Positions 1 through 8,985 are shown, counted from the first letter of the stretch. The stretch: 49,454 nt of DNA from Oscillatoria sp. (GCA_011390515.1 JAABSJ010000016.1:1-49454); one strand, 5' to 3'. The notes: a model not told the origin generated them from the letters alone. Numbers and translations: made by a program.

Positions 1-388
1 GGTGACGGTGGGAGAAGTGGCGACGGAGTACGCGAAGCAGTTGTTTGATGGCGATCGCTATACGGATTATTTGTATTTTCACGGGATGGCAGTGCAAACA
101 GCGGAGGCGATCGCGGAATGGTTACACGCCCGAATTCGCCGGGAGTTGGGATTTGCTAGTGAGGAACCGGATAATATTCGGGAGATTTTGCAGCAGCGTT
201 ATCGCGGTTCTCGGTATAGTTTTGGCTATCCCGCTTGTCCGAATATGCAGGACCAGTATAAGCAGTTGGATTTGTTAGGCAGCGATCGCATTAACTTGTA
301 CATGGATGAGAGTGAACAGCTTTATCCTGAACAATCCACAACGGCGATCGTGACTTATCACCCCGTGGCGAAATACTTTAGCGCCTAA
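1..388 (+). CDS. metH: Cobalamin-dependent methionine synthase, C-terminal end (partial)
   Basis: This is the last ~128 residues of vitamin B12-dependent methionine synthase, which methylates homocysteine to methionine from 5-methyltetrahydrofolate in the cytoplasm. The piece is the AdoMet-binding reactivation domain. The diagnostic segment [15 protein letters not shown] (about residues 67-81 of the visible part) matches the R-x3-G-Y/GYPACP signature of that domain. The frame is open at base 2, so the gene begins left of the window. It ends in TAA and is followed by a 12-bp inverted repeat and then a strong terminator, so it is the last gene of its transcript. The identification rests on this motif and the C-terminal position; I am confident. 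Confidence 0.93.
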   Translation, partial: VTVGEVATEYAKQLFDGDRYTDYLYFHGMAVQTAEAIAEWLHARIRRELGFASEEPDNIREILQQRYRGSRYSFGYPACPNMQDQYKQLDLLGSDRINLYMDESEQLYPEQSTTAIVTYHPVAKYFSA

Positions 389-428
389 TCTCTGGAGTGG
401 GCGCAATAGGGTGTCAACTCCAGAGATT
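387..428. repeat. 12-bp inverted repeat just after metH
   Basis: AATCTCTGGAGT (387-398) is perfectly complementary to ACTCCAGAGATT (417-428), with an 18-base loop. It overlaps the metH stop codon. No T-run follows directly, so it may stabilise the 3' end or assist the terminator at 459-484. Confidence 0.6.
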
Positions 429-458
429 GATGGGATAATTTTGGATTGATTCCCCCTA

Positions 459-484
459 CCCCCCTGAATCAGGGGGGCTTTTTT
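459..484 (+). terminator. Rho-independent terminator after metH
   Basis: A 7-bp G/C stem (CCCCCCT at 459-465 with AGGGGGG at 471-477) with loop GAATC is followed at once by CTTTTTT. This is a textbook intrinsic terminator in the metH direction, 71 bases after the stop. Confidence 0.85.
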
Positions 485-609
485 GTTCACCCTGAAGGTT
501 CCAGATAGAGAAACTCAATGATGGAGATAGGGGAAATTCATGAATGGACCTGATCTTCTCAGGAGGGCTTTTAAATATTTAATCCGATCAGCTTTTTTAC
601 AGCGGTATC

Positions 610-775
610 TAGAGCAATCCTAAATGATTTGTAATCAAACCAGGGAGCAAGATGTAAGTGTACCACCCACAGGCACAAACAGCACCGCGCACAGGAGCAA
701 CAGCGATCGCTTGACTGACTGCCGAAGGCTTCAACATAGGATCCATGAGACAAGGGCTGCAAGGACTGGGATATA
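610..775. mobile_element. MITE-like element, family A, degenerate copy
   Basis: The left end carries GCAATCCTAAATGATTTG (614-631) and the right end CTGCAAGGACTG (757-768) then ATATA. The same two ends, in the opposite orientation, bound a 129-bp element at 38785-38913. There the termini form the inverted repeat CTATAGCARTCCT. The interior (HIP1 site, A/C-rich) is not shared. No transposase is encoded, so this is a non-autonomous element or its remnant. Confidence 0.55.
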
Positions 776-918
776 AGCTAGACTTCGTAAGCGACCCCAA
801 AAAATCTTATGATTTTTCTTGGAGAGGATATTCCAAACTGTACGCGATTACTGTAGAATCATTAAATTCAATCCATCCCTGAGCGTACCCTGTCCTCCTT
901 ACCCCGCCAACCCTTGCC

Positions 919-1260
919 GTGTTAGAAGCTTTTGTCGTTGTCACCATCTTGTGTGGATTCTTTGGAATTCTCTTTAAAAAGAACCTATTGATGAAAATTT
1001 TCTCAATGGATATCATGAGTACAGGGGTAATTGCCTACTATGTATTCGTGGCATCCCGAGGGGGTTTCGTTACCCCGATTGTTGCTGCCGATGGGGCCGA
1101 AAAAATAGCCTACGCCGATCCAGTTCCCCAAGCCGTGATTTTAACGGCGATTGTGATTGGGTTTTCCATTCAGGCGTTAATGTTAGTCGGGGTCATGAAA
1201 TTAGCCCGGGATAATCCAACGTTAGAAATCACCGAAATCGAAAAAAATAATACCCCATGA
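919..1260 (+). CDS. mrpC: Mrp antiporter subunit C (NuoK-like)
   Basis: A small membrane subunit (113 aa, three hydrophobic segments) of the Mrp multisubunit cation/proton antiporter, homologous to NuoK of complex I. It begins at GTG 919; the first TM follows immediately (LEAFVVVTILCGFFGILF), which supports this start although the ribosome site is weak. Its stop overlaps the mrpD start by four bases (ATGA). As first gene of a seven-gene overlapping cluster, it fits the C-first order of cyanobacterial mrp operons. The assignment follows from length, membrane pattern and operon order more than from a single motif. Confidence 0.85.
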   Translation: MLEAFVVVTILCGFFGILFKKNLLMKIFSMDIMSTGVIAYYVFVASRGGFVTPIVAADGAEKIAYADPVPQAVILTAIVIGFSIQALMLVGVMKLARDNPTLEITEIEKNNTP

Positions 1261-2699
1261 ATACCCTGACAATCCTCTGGATGGCCCTGCCTTTTTTGGC
1301 AGGCTTCACGATTTTTATCATTCCTCAACTGGATCGCTACCTAGTCAGTTTCACGGCGGTGGCTTCGGCGGTATTTGCAGTCAAAGTATTTTTGATGAAC
1401 TCCCCGATATCGTTGCAATTAATCGATTCGGGTGGGGTGACTCTGTTGATCGATCAACTCAGCGGTTACTTTATTTTAACCAATGCCTTGGTCACAACAG
1501 CGGTGATTTGGTACTGTGTGCAAACTGGGAAAAGTTCTTTCTTTTATGCCCAGATGATTATTCTGCATGGTAGCCTCAATGCCGCCTTTATTTGCACTGA
1601 TTTTATGAGCTTATATGTGGCGCTAGAGGTGAGCGGAATTGGGGCTTCATTGCTGGTGAGCTATCCGAGAACCGATCGCTCGATTTGGGTGGCGTTGCGC
1701 TATCTGTTTGTCAGCAATATCGCCATGTTGTTTTATCTGATCGGGGCAGTTCTGGTTTATAAAGCGCATCATTCCTTTAGTTTTGAAGGATTGCGCGGTG
1801 CACCCCCGGAAGCCTTGGCTTTAATTTTCATGGCGTTGTTAACCAAAGCGGGAATTTTTGTCTCGGGATTATGGTTACCATTAACCCATTCAGAATCAGA
1901 AACCCCGGTTTCGGCCCTGTTGTCGGGAATTGTCGTCAAAGCCGGTGCGTTTCCCTTAGTTCGTTGCGCGCTAATTGTAGAAGAAGTCAGTCCCATTGTC
2001 CAACTTTTTGGTGTGGGAACAGCAATTTTAGGGGTGATGTATGCCCTCTTTGAAAAAGATACCAAACGCCTGTTAGCGTTTAGCACAGTTTCCCAGTTAG
2101 GGTGGATTATTTCCGCCCCCGCAGTCGCAGGGTTTTATACCCTCACCCACGGATTAGTGAAATCGAGTTTGTTCCTAATTGCCGGGAATTTGCCCAGTCG
2201 TGACTTCAAAACCCTGCAAACTAATCCGATGCCTACCTCGTTATGGATTCCTCTGGTTGTAGCTAGTTTATCCATCTGTGGGTTTCCCTTGTTGGCAGGG
2301 TTTGAAGCTAAGATGCTAACTCTAAAAAATTTGCTGTCTTGGCAAAGCATCCCCATGAATCTGGCAGCGGTGGGAACGGTAATCTGCTTTTCTAAATTGA
2401 TGTTTCTCCCTCATGGCAATGCTGAACCTAAAAAACCCATGCACATTGGTTTTTGGCTGGCGATCGGTCTGTTGCTGGGGGGATTAATTGTCGCTAATGC
2501 AGTCCATTATGAACTTTATACCGTTGCCAATATTCTCAAAGCCATTGGGATTGTGGTATTGGGTGCGGTGATTTATCTAGCCATTATTCAACGGTGGGCT
2601 TTGAATTTACCCCGAAAGTTCGAGGAATTTGAGCATTTGACCGGGGTGATGACCCTGATTGCAGTTCTGCTGTTCTGGTTGGCTTGGAGTGGGCATTAA
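1257..2699 (+). CDS. mrpD: Mrp antiporter subunit D (NuoM/NuoN-like proton channel)
   Basis: The 480-aa polytopic subunit that, with MrpA, forms the ion path of the antiporter in the plasma membrane. The family's key ionisable residues are visible: Glu124 in TM5 (LYVALEVSGIGAS), Lys197 (LLTKAGIFVSGLWLP) and Lys228 in the block TPVSALLSGIVVKAG. These correspond to the conserved Glu and Lys of MrpD, NuoM and NuoN. The ATG overlaps the mrpC stop, so the two are translationally coupled. Only one D-type subunit is present here, while many cyanobacterial clusters carry two. Confidence 0.93.
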   Translation: MNTLTILWMALPFLAGFTIFIIPQLDRYLVSFTAVASAVFAVKVFLMNSPISLQLIDSGGVTLLIDQLSGYFILTNALVTTAVIWYCVQTGKSSFFYAQMIILHGSLNAAFICTDFMSLYVALEVSGIGASLLVSYPRTDRSIWVALRYLFVSNIAMLFYLIGAVLVYKAHHSFSFEGLRGAPPEALALIFMALLTKAGIFVSGLWLPLTHSESETPVSALLSGIVVKAGAFPLVRCALIVEEVSPIVQLFGVGTAILGVMYALFEKDTKRLLAFSTVSQLGWIISAPAVAGFYTLTHGLVKSSLFLIAGNLPSRDFKTLQTNPMPTSLWIPLVVASLSICGFPLLAGFEAKMLTLKNLLSWQSIPMNLAAVGTVICFSKLMFLPHGNAEPKKPMHIGFWLAIGLLLGGLIVANAVHYELYTVANILKAIGIVVLGAVIYLAIIQRWALNLPRKFEEFEHLTGVMTLIAVLLFWLAWSGH

Positions 2700-2701
2700 T
2701 T

Positions 2702-3091
2702 ATGATAGGATATCTCAATTTAATCTTACGATTGATCATTTGGTTTCTCTTGACTTCGGATCTGAGTTTAGCGAATATCCTAATCGGAGTCACGATTTCC
2801 CTGCTGTTGCCTCACAACCATAAAATTAGGGGGCAGGTTCAAGATTGGATGCGGGCCTTGTGGGAGATTATCGTAGCAGTTCCCATCGCTTATATGGAAG
2901 CCTTTGAAATCATCTTGTTCCCTCATCGGTTTGAAGAGATTACCCTGGAAGAAGCCCCCCATCGTCGGTCCCCGGGATTGGTGTTTTTAGATATTTTCCT
3001 GATTACCTTTACCCCCAAGACGATTGTTTCCAGATATCACGAAGAAGGCTGGTATGAAGTCCACCGTGTGCGTCGGAGAAGCCCCCAATGA
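2702..3091 (+). CDS. mrpE: Mrp antiporter subunit E
   Basis: A ~129-aa MrpE/MnhE-family subunit needed for assembly of the Mrp complex. It has an N-terminal membrane hairpin (LNLILRLIIWFLLTSDLSLA), a second hydrophobic stretch (WEIIVAVPIAYMEAFEIILF) and a soluble C-terminal part typical of the family (FLITFTPKTIVSRYHEEG, VHRVRRRSP). I chose ATG 2702, two bases after the mrpD stop. A TTG at 2684 in the same frame would overlap mrpD by 16 bases and only adds six residues. The stop overlaps mrpF (ATGA). Confidence 0.9.
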   Translation: MIGYLNLILRLIIWFLLTSDLSLANILIGVTISLLLPHNHKIRGQVQDWMRALWEIIVAVPIAYMEAFEIILFPHRFEEITLEEAPHRRSPGLVFLDIFLITFTPKTIVSRYHEEGWYEVHRVRRRSPQ

Positions 3092-3351
3092 ATTTAACCA
3101 TGAATGGGATACTGTTGGCCATGATTTTGGCCCTGTTAATTCCAATGTATGAAGCCTGGAAAGATGATGATGTTTGGCAAAAAATGTTAGCGTTTGCCAG
3201 CATTGCGACGAAAACTTCTATCATGATTTTAGTCGTTTCTGTGTTTCGGGATGATTGGAATATCGGGGTGGCGGGAGTCATTATCCTGAGTGTAGGAAAT
3301 GCCGGTTTAATGTTGCTTGCTCATATTGTGAAACGCTTGAATGAATTATGA
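3088..3351 (+). CDS. mrpF: Mrp antiporter subunit F
   Basis: An 87-aa, three-helix membrane protein of the MrpF/MnhF family. In alkaliphile Mrp systems this small subunit is required for complex formation. The gene overlaps both neighbours by four bases, so its translation is coupled to mrpE and mrpG. Residues such as the EAWKDDDVWQKMLAFASI segment between TM1 and TM2 match the family pattern. Identification also leans on position between clear MrpE and MrpG proteins. Confidence 0.87.
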   Translation: MNLTMNGILLAMILALLIPMYEAWKDDDVWQKMLAFASIATKTSIMILVVSVFRDDWNIGVAGVIILSVGNAGLMLLAHIVKRLNEL

Positions 3352-3626
3352 TTGACCTCTTGAGTTATGGTTGTATCGGGGTAGGAATTTTCTTCTGGTT
3401 TTGGGGAACTTTTCCCTTACTAGGGGAGCGATCGGTGTTATTTAAGCTCCATGCTCTTTCGGTGTCGGATACCCTGGGTTCCATGTCGATTACCATTGGA
3501 TTGCTGCTGCAAATCCCGAGGGAATGGCCTTTAATTATGCTGGCCCTGATTTCTTTAGCCATTTGGAATACAATTTTGGGATATGTTTTAGCCTATTGTT
3601 CCACTTCAGAGGAGACTCATGACTGA
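3348..3626 (+). CDS. mrpG: Mrp antiporter subunit G
   Basis: A 92-aa, three-helix membrane protein of the MrpG/MnhG family. The signature ERSVLFKLHALSVSDTLGS followed by a glycine-rich TM is typical: MrpG proteins carry an R-x-x-KLH-A-x-x-x-D-T-x-G block. It overlaps mrpF by four bases and the following gene by eight. It belongs to the peripheral end of the antiporter complex. Confidence 0.9.
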   Translation: MIDLLSYGCIGVGIFFWFWGTFPLLGERSVLFKLHALSVSDTLGSMSITIGLLLQIPREWPLIMLALISLAIWNTILGYVLAYCSTSEETHD

Positions 3627-4215
3627 TTTTTATGTCTATGCGATCGTGGCGCTGTTGCCCTTATCTGCTTGTATGTTAGTGGTGCAAACCAATCCCTTTC
3701 ATGCCCTAATTATTCGGGGAATATTAGGGGCAGTGGCGGCCTTAGTTTATGCCCTGTTGGGGGCCCCAGATGTGGCATTAACAGAAGCGTTAATGGGAAC
3801 CTTGCTGGCGGTTACCCTATCGGCGGTGGCGGTGCGTTCCTCAATGGTGATGCGCCTGGGGTTTATTGAAGGGGAATATGCAGAAGGCGATCTCCCTGCC
3901 GGAAAACCCATTGAGGATTTACGAGCAGTCTTTGCTAAACGGTATATGCGCCTTGAGTTAGTCCCTTATGCCGATGAATCAGCTTTGAATCAAGCCTTTA
4001 AAGAAAGAGAAATTCATGCCATTTATGTGCAGCCAAAGCCGGTCGAACATAGCGATCGCACCTTCACAACTACCTTGGAAAAAGTAACCGTATATCACAC
4101 CGCTACGAGGCTTAAGCATCTTTATGAAATCATGAAAGAGGAGCTGCCATCGGAGACACACGTTACTTATTTCAATCCTTTAATGAGTCCCTTAAGTTCA
4201 TCGGAGCAGCATTAA
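3619..4215 (+). CDS. mrpA: Short MrpA-like subunit (DUF4040/MbhD domain)
   Basis: A 198-aa protein equal only to the region near the C-terminus of a classical ~800-aa MrpA, the hydrogenase-MbhD-like DUF4040 domain. The motif LLGAPDVALTEALMGTLLA is the recognisable core, within the first 90 residues, which are hydrophobic. The C-terminal 100 residues are soluble and not recognisable to me. In cyanobacterial mrp clusters the long NuoL-like half of MrpA is usually absent, and this gene fits that layout. It overlaps mrpG by eight bases and shares one base with mrpB. Confidence 0.85.
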   Translation: MTDFYVYAIVALLPLSACMLVVQTNPFHALIIRGILGAVAALVYALLGAPDVALTEALMGTLLAVTLSAVAVRSSMVMRLGFIEGEYAEGDLPAGKPIEDLRAVFAKRYMRLELVPYADESALNQAFKEREIHAIYVQPKPVEHSDRTFTTTLEKVTVYHTATRLKHLYEIMKEELPSETHVTYFNPLMSPLSSSEQH

Positions 4216-4880
4216 TGAAATGGATTTATTTTCTCGCGGGTATAGCACTTGCTATGAAAATTTTATTTACCTCTAATTCCATCCTAGCCGATGAAAGCAC
4301 CTTAGAAATTGTGCAATCAGTGATTCAGGAGAGTGGGGTTCCTAATGCCGTATCCGCGATTATTTTTAGAAATCGCTTGTATGATACTATCTTTGAAGTT
4401 GTGGTATTTACCATCGCCATTGTGGGAGTAAAATATTTACTCGCGAACGAAAAGCCAATAGCTCATGTGCATCAATTCAACGATCAGCCCTCCATTGTTT
4501 TAGCCCGATTAGGGGCAACTATTGCCGCATTAGTTGGCGTCGAACTGGCAATTCGCGGCCATTTAAGTCCTGGGGGCGGATTTGCTGCCGGGGTAGCCGG
4601 AGGGACGGCGATCGGGTTAATCGCCATTACTTCCTCAATGGAACTGATGCAGTCAATTTATAAACGCTGGCATACCGCAATTTGGGAAAAAATTTCCGTC
4701 ATCATTTTCATCGGATTAGCGATGTTCACCCTGGTGGGAATTGAGTTACCGCATGGTCAATTGGGCGCTTTGGTGAGTGGGGGAATTCTGCCGGTTTTAA
4801 ACATTCTGGTGGCGATTAAAGTCACTTTGGGTTCCTGGGCAGTAATTTTGCTCTTTATTCGCTATCGCGGCTTGTTGTGA
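4215..4880 (+). CDS. mrpB: Mrp antiporter subunit B (MnhB domain)
   Basis: A 221-aa membrane protein with a C-terminal MnhB domain. The hallmark is RGHLSPGGGFAAGVAGGTA (about residues 115-133), seen in MnhB/MrpB and at the end of long MrpA proteins. Two earlier hydrophobic segments (residues 1-20 and ~60-77) flank a short loop. It is the last gene of the operon; its start overlaps the mrpA stop, and an inverted repeat acting as terminator follows at 4951-4985. Together the seven proteins would exchange Na+ or K+ for protons and support alkaline or salt tolerance. Confidence 0.92.
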   Translation: MKWIYFLAGIALAMKILFTSNSILADESTLEIVQSVIQESGVPNAVSAIIFRNRLYDTIFEVVVFTIAIVGVKYLLANEKPIAHVHQFNDQPSIVLARLGATIAALVGVELAIRGHLSPGGGFAAGVAGGTAIGLIAITSSMELMQSIYKRWHTAIWEKISVIIFIGLAMFTLVGIELPHGQLGALVSGGILPVLNILVAIKVTLGSWAVILLFIRYRGLL

Positions 4881-4950
4881 GGGGTCCATTTTTTTGAAAA
4901 TAGCCTACAGTTTAGGTCATTCCATTGATAGGGTGAAACAATCCATAATT

Positions 4951-4985
4951 CAGTCCCCTCCCCAATCCAAAGGGGAAGGGACTGG
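4951..4985. terminator. Bidirectional hairpin between convergent mrpB and SWIM gene
   Basis: CAGTCCCCTCCCC (4951-4963) pairs with GGGGAAGGGACTG (about 4972-4985) with one bulge or mismatch. It lies between the ends of two convergent genes and just before the stop of the SWIM gene. No long T-run follows, so the efficiency is uncertain. Confidence 0.6.
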
Positions 4986-4987
4986 AC

Positions 4988-5827
4988 TTACAAAACGTCT
5001 TTATTTTTAGTTTTGACGCGAGTGTAAAAGTCGGACATCACCTCCAAAAAGGAAATATCTTTGTGCCAAAAGGGAGGAAAATCACCGGCTTTTTTAATCA
5101 GAATGGCGGGAACGATCGCCGGTTGGGAGGGTGGCGGTGGCGGTGGCAGTCGTTTGGCACCCATCCAAAACTCTTTTAAATCGGCGGTGGCATTGAGGGG
5201 AACTCGTTCCGGTTGGGTATAATAGGATTCCGAGGGTTCCGGGGCGATCGCCGTTTCATGCAAGGAGGCAGAAAGCGCTTCTCCTAATGGAGTTTTTGCC
5301 AGTTCATGTTGCAAATCTTCCCGAGACAGTCCCCGCAGTTCAAAGAGTAAGAAGGGGTCGGAATCTAATTGCTGGGCGACTAAATAATAAACCCCAGCAA
5401 TATGTTTACATGGGTTGGCATAATCAGGACAAGAACAGCTTGTTTTAAAGTCGTTACGACTGTCTGGAAGTAAATGCAGTTTCAAGTCGGCAAAGGCAGA
5501 ATCGATATTATCCGGCACTTCATTCATTAACAGTTTGGAGACGAAACTGGCATTGGAGGCAATGGCTTTAATCGCCTTGGACCATTGGGCTGGGGAAATG
5601 GGAGTGATTTCAATTTTGGTGGTGTACAGGGGTTCTTTATACACCCCAAAATAGGGATTTACAGAACCCCGAACTTTGGCAGTAATTTGGTTGTTGACAA
5701 TCCGATACTCTTTAATTTTACCATTTTTGGCGTAGGCCCGCCCCCGTCCTAATCGGCTGGAATCGCTAAAGTCTTCTAATGCTTCAATAAAGCGTTTTCC
5801 CCACCAGGTTCTGCTAAAGGTTGCCAT
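4988..5827 (-). CDS. SWIM zinc-finger protein, partner of the SNF2 helicase
   Basis: A 279-aa cytoplasmic protein with a SWIM zinc finger. Cys131-x-Cys133-x6-Cys140-x-His142 (CSCPDYANPCKH) is the C-x-C-x(n)-C-x-H signature. SWIM domains bind DNA or proteins. The N-terminus (FSRTWWGKRFIEALEDF) and the run RGRAYAKNGKI are typical of the bacterial SWIM family found beside SNF2 helicases. Residues 225-250 contain a proline run (PPPPPPSQP). It lies five bases downstream of the SNF2 gene on the same strand, so the two are almost surely co-transcribed. Its exact biochemical role is unknown. Confidence 0.88.
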   Translation of the reverse strand: MATFSRTWWGKRFIEALEDFSDSSRLGRGRAYAKNGKIKEYRIVNNQITAKVRGSVNPYFGVYKEPLYTTKIEITPISPAQWSKAIKAIASNASFVSKLLMNEVPDNIDSAFADLKLHLLPDSRNDFKTSCSCPDYANPCKHIAGVYYLVAQQLDSDPFLLFELRGLSREDLQHELAKTPLGEALSASLHETAIAPEPSESYYTQPERVPLNATADLKEFWMGAKRLPPPPPPSQPAIVPAILIKKAGDFPPFWHKDISFLEVMSDFYTRVKTKNKDVL

Positions 5828-5832
5828 GAGTT

Positions 5833-8800
5833 TTACTCCAAAATTGCTTGTTTATTTAAGGCAATCAGTTGTTTGAAACTGTCGTTATCCAGTTCCGTTA
5901 GCCAGGATTCATCACTGCCGACGATCGCCGAGGAGAGACGCTTTTTATCTTCCAGGGTGCGATCGATCCGTTCTTCCAGGGTCCCGATCGCAATAAACTT
6001 ATGGACAAACACATTTTTTTCTTGTCCAATGCGGAAGGCGCGATCGGTGGCTTGATCTTCCACTGCCGGGTTCCACCAGCGATCGAAGTGGAAAACATGA
6101 TTGGCTTTCGTCAGGGTAATCCCCACCCCACCGGCTTTTAAAGACAGAATAAAGATAGAAGGTTCGGTTTCGGGGTCTTGAAACTCCGCAATCATTTTTT
6201 CCCGTTTTTCACGCGGGGTTCCCCCATGCAGGTAGTGGGTTTTGTAATAGAGGGTCTGTTTGAGGTACTTTTCTAATGCCTCACAAATTTGAGTGAATTG
6301 GCTGAAAATTAGCAGGCTTTCCCCTTCGGCGATGACTTCCTCGACCATCTCCACTAGCCGTTCCAATTTATGCGATCGCGAGGGTAAAAACTCGCTGTTA
6401 TCTTGTAAAAATTGTGCCGGATGGTTACAAACTTGCTTGAGTTTCATCAGGGTGGATAAAATCAAGCCTTTGCGCTTAATCCCTTCGGCTTCTTCTAACT
6501 GTTCCGCCACATCTTTTACCACCGCCTCATATAACGAAGCCTGTTCTTTGGTGAGGTTGCAATATTGTTTCTGTTCGACTTTATCCGGCAAATCCTTAAT
6601 AATCGAACGGTCCGTTTTCACCCGACGCAGGATAAAGGGTTCCACCAATCGTTTCAACGTGGTGGATTTAATCGGGTCATTGTCTTTTTGAATGGGCATT
6701 TCAAACCCTTTCCGAAACTGGGCTTCTTTCCCCAAATATCCCGGATTCAGGAAGTTGAAAATCGACCATAAATCTAACAGGCGGTTTTCTATCGGGGTTC
6801 CCGTTAACGCGAGGCGATGGGTGGAGGGAAGTTTGGCGATCGCCTTGGTTTGTGCCGCTTGCGGATTCTTGATATTTTGCGCTTCATCCACCACAACCCG
6901 ATGCCAGTTGACCCGCTTAAATAGTTTTTCATCTTTGCGGGCCAAAGTAAACGAAGTAATCACCACATCATAGTTCAAACTTTCGGCTTTGAATTCCTTC
7001 TCATCTTTGAGGCGATCGCTGCCATGATGCACCATTGAAGTAATATGAGGCGCAAACCGTTCAATCTCCCGTTGCCAGTTCCCAATAACCGAAGTTGGCG
7101 CAATTAATAACGTCGGTAAAGGTTTCTCTTCCCCCTCTCGTTCTAACACCAAACAGGCAATCACTTGTAAGGATTTTCCCAATCCCATATCGTCAGCGAG
7201 ACAGCCATTGAGTCCCAACTGTTCCAAGTATTGCACCCAGGCAACCCCGCGTTTTTGATACTCTCTCAACATCCCTTGCAACTGGGCCGGATTTTCAATG
7301 GGTTCCAGACGACTACTATCGTGAAGTTTAGCCATCATTTCCGCTAAAACTTCATCCTGTTCCACCTCAATCTCATCGGAGGCATCGCTGATTTTCTGCA
7401 TGAACTCTTGCAAGGACATTTCCGGCTGTTCATCTTTATGAGACTGCCAAAATTCCAGCATTTGTTGCATTTTTTTCGCGTCCAACTCAATCCATTCCCC
7501 GCGAAATTGGACTAAGGGAGTTTTCGCCTCAACCAGTTGCTGCCATTCCTGTTCACTCACCGGCTGTCCGGCAATAGAAAGCTCATATTTATATTGAATA
7601 ATCTGCTCTAAACTAAACAGACCTTTCTTCCCTTGTCCCGTTGATTTCTTTTTCGAGGAGGCTTTCAGGCGGAGGGTTGCCCGTCTGCGCCCTTCCGGTG
7701 TCCACCAAGCAGGAACGATCACTTTATAGCCGGAATCTTCTAAAATCCAGGCACTTTCTTTGAGAAACTCAAAGGCTTCTGATAAAGTTAAATCTAACCC
7801 CATCGGACGGTCCGTTTCTAGCCCTTTGGAGAGTAACGGATACATCCGGGCGGCATAGCCCAAATTTAACAGCAGATTTTTTTCAAAGTCTGCCCCAAAG
7901 TTTTTGTGAAAGGTCTTTTTCTCGGTTTTGCTCAGATGCCAATAGTCCTCTAAGGGCAGTTTCAAAGAAGGGTCTTTTTTAGAAGCGGCTACAAAGTCAA
8001 TCCGCCACAAGTCAGGCTGTTCTGCACTTCCTTCTTTGAGTTGAAAACAGAGGTAAAAGGGGGCGGTTAATTGGGCACCGGATAATCGGTCTTTCCAAGT
8101 GGCCCACTGCTGGTAGACTTCTCGGGAAACATCGGGCCTTTTTTGGCTACTTTGACTGGTGTAGATAAAACTATCGTTAAACTGTTTGGCAAAGGTTTGG
8201 GGAATGGCAGTTTCCCCCACAATATTATTTAACAAACATTCCGAGAAATGGCGCAGCAATGTGGAGCGTTCGTAAAATTCCAAGGGTTTAGGAATAGCAG
8301 CAAACCCAGCTACACAAGCCAAGGGCATTGCCGCGCTGTAGTGTTCAATATCGGTTTCATACTGGTCCGATAAAATTTCCCAACTCGAATAATACTCATC
8401 GGATTGAACAGTTTTTGCTTTTTTGCCTTTGCCTGGTTTTGAGGTGATGGTGGAATATTTTAAAGAGGGGATATATTGGTCTTTGAGGATAATTTGTTTG
8501 AAGGCTTGGCTGTATTGATACCAAAACATTAAATCAGCCCCTAACTGAACTTCAGCTAGGTTATTGATGGCGATGAAATGTAAATCATTTAAGGTTTTAA
8601 TAACCGATTTGATGGTAGAGGATTTGACGATATCTTCGACATGATAGCAATCAATTTCCCAGGGATGAAACTCGCAGCTTTCCGGGGGTTCATCTTCTAG
8701 GTAGCGAAACAGTTCGACAGAAGGGATGGGTTTATCTTCCGTGGTAGGCAGAATAAAATACTGAGAGGAAATGCGATTTTTAATTCCATTTTCACCTACT

Positions 8801-8985
8801 TCAGGAATTCCCAAGTTTGCCCGCAAAAATTCCGCCAATTCCGCTTTTTCTAAATGAGCGGGATGGCGTAAACTGGGCTTTTTCCGGCTGGGTTTGGGAA
8901 TCGTTTCCACCCAGAGGTAAAAACGACCCTGACGAATGAAGTCGCTGGTGTTGTTGGGGATCCATGTGCCATGAAGGATTTTCAT
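5833..8985 (-). CDS. SNF2-family DEAD/DEAH helicase (HepA/RapA-like)
   Basis: A ~1050-aa SWI2/SNF2 ATPase, a double-stranded DNA translocase. The N-terminal ~560 residues are the bacterial SNF2-associated region. Then come the ATPase lobes: Walker A DMGLGKS (~599-605), DEAQ box (~700-703), LALTGTPIENR (~725-735), and the C-terminal lobe with LIFSQFTQ, LSLKAGGVGITLTKA and DRWWNPAVEDQATDRAFRIGQ split over motifs V and VI. All ATPase motifs are intact. The start is taken at ATG 8985 (MKILHGTWIP), the usual N-terminus of the cyanobacterial family, rather than the TTG two codons upstream. It is the first gene of an operon with the SWIM protein. Confidence 0.93.
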   Translation of the reverse strand: MKILHGTWIPNNTSDFIRQGRFYLWVETIPKPSRKKPSLRHPAHLEKAELAEFLRANLGIPEVGENGIKNRISSQYFILPTTEDKPIPSVELFRYLEDEPPESCEFHPWEIDCYHVEDIVKSSTIKSVIKTLNDLHFIAINNLAEVQLGADLMFWYQYSQAFKQIILKDQYIPSLKYSTITSKPGKGKKAKTVQSDEYYSSWEILSDQYETDIEHYSAAMPLACVAGFAAIPKPLEFYERSTLLRHFSECLLNNIVGETAIPQTFAKQFNDSFIYTSQSSQKRPDVSREVYQQWATWKDRLSGAQLTAPFYLCFQLKEGSAEQPDLWRIDFVAASKKDPSLKLPLEDYWHLSKTEKKTFHKNFGADFEKNLLLNLGYAARMYPLLSKGLETDRPMGLDLTLSEAFEFLKESAWILEDSGYKVIVPAWWTPEGRRRATLRLKASSKKKSTGQGKKGLFSLEQIIQYKYELSIAGQPVSEQEWQQLVEAKTPLVQFRGEWIELDAKKMQQMLEFWQSHKDEQPEMSLQEFMQKISDASDEIEVEQDEVLAEMMAKLHDSSRLEPIENPAQLQGMLREYQKRGVAWVQYLEQLGLNGCLADDMGLGKSLQVIACLVLEREGEEKPLPTLLIAPTSVIGNWQREIERFAPHITSMVHHGSDRLKDEKEFKAESLNYDVVITSFTLARKDEKLFKRVNWHRVVVDEAQNIKNPQAAQTKAIAKLPSTHRLALTGTPIENRLLDLWSIFNFLNPGYLGKEAQFRKGFEMPIQKDNDPIKSTTLKRLVEPFILRRVKTDRSIIKDLPDKVEQKQYCNLTKEQASLYEAVVKDVAEQLEEAEGIKRKGLILSTLMKLKQVCNHPAQFLQDNSEFLPSRSHKLERLVEMVEEVIAEGESLLIFSQFTQICEALEKYLKQTLYYKTHYLHGGTPREKREKMIAEFQDPETEPSIFILSLKAGGVGITLTKANHVFHFDRWWNPAVEDQATDRAFRIGQEKNVFVHKFIAIGTLEERIDRTLEDKKRLSSAIVGSDESWLTELDNDSFKQLIALNKQAILE

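Larger units (their letters stand above)
389..918. other. 530-bp intergenic region between metH and mrpC
   Basis: No credible gene lies here. It holds the metH 3' hairpins (387-484) and a degenerate MITE-like element (610-775). I see no clear promoter for the mrp operon. The GTG proposed for mrpC has only a weak upstream purine stretch. Confidence 0.6.
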
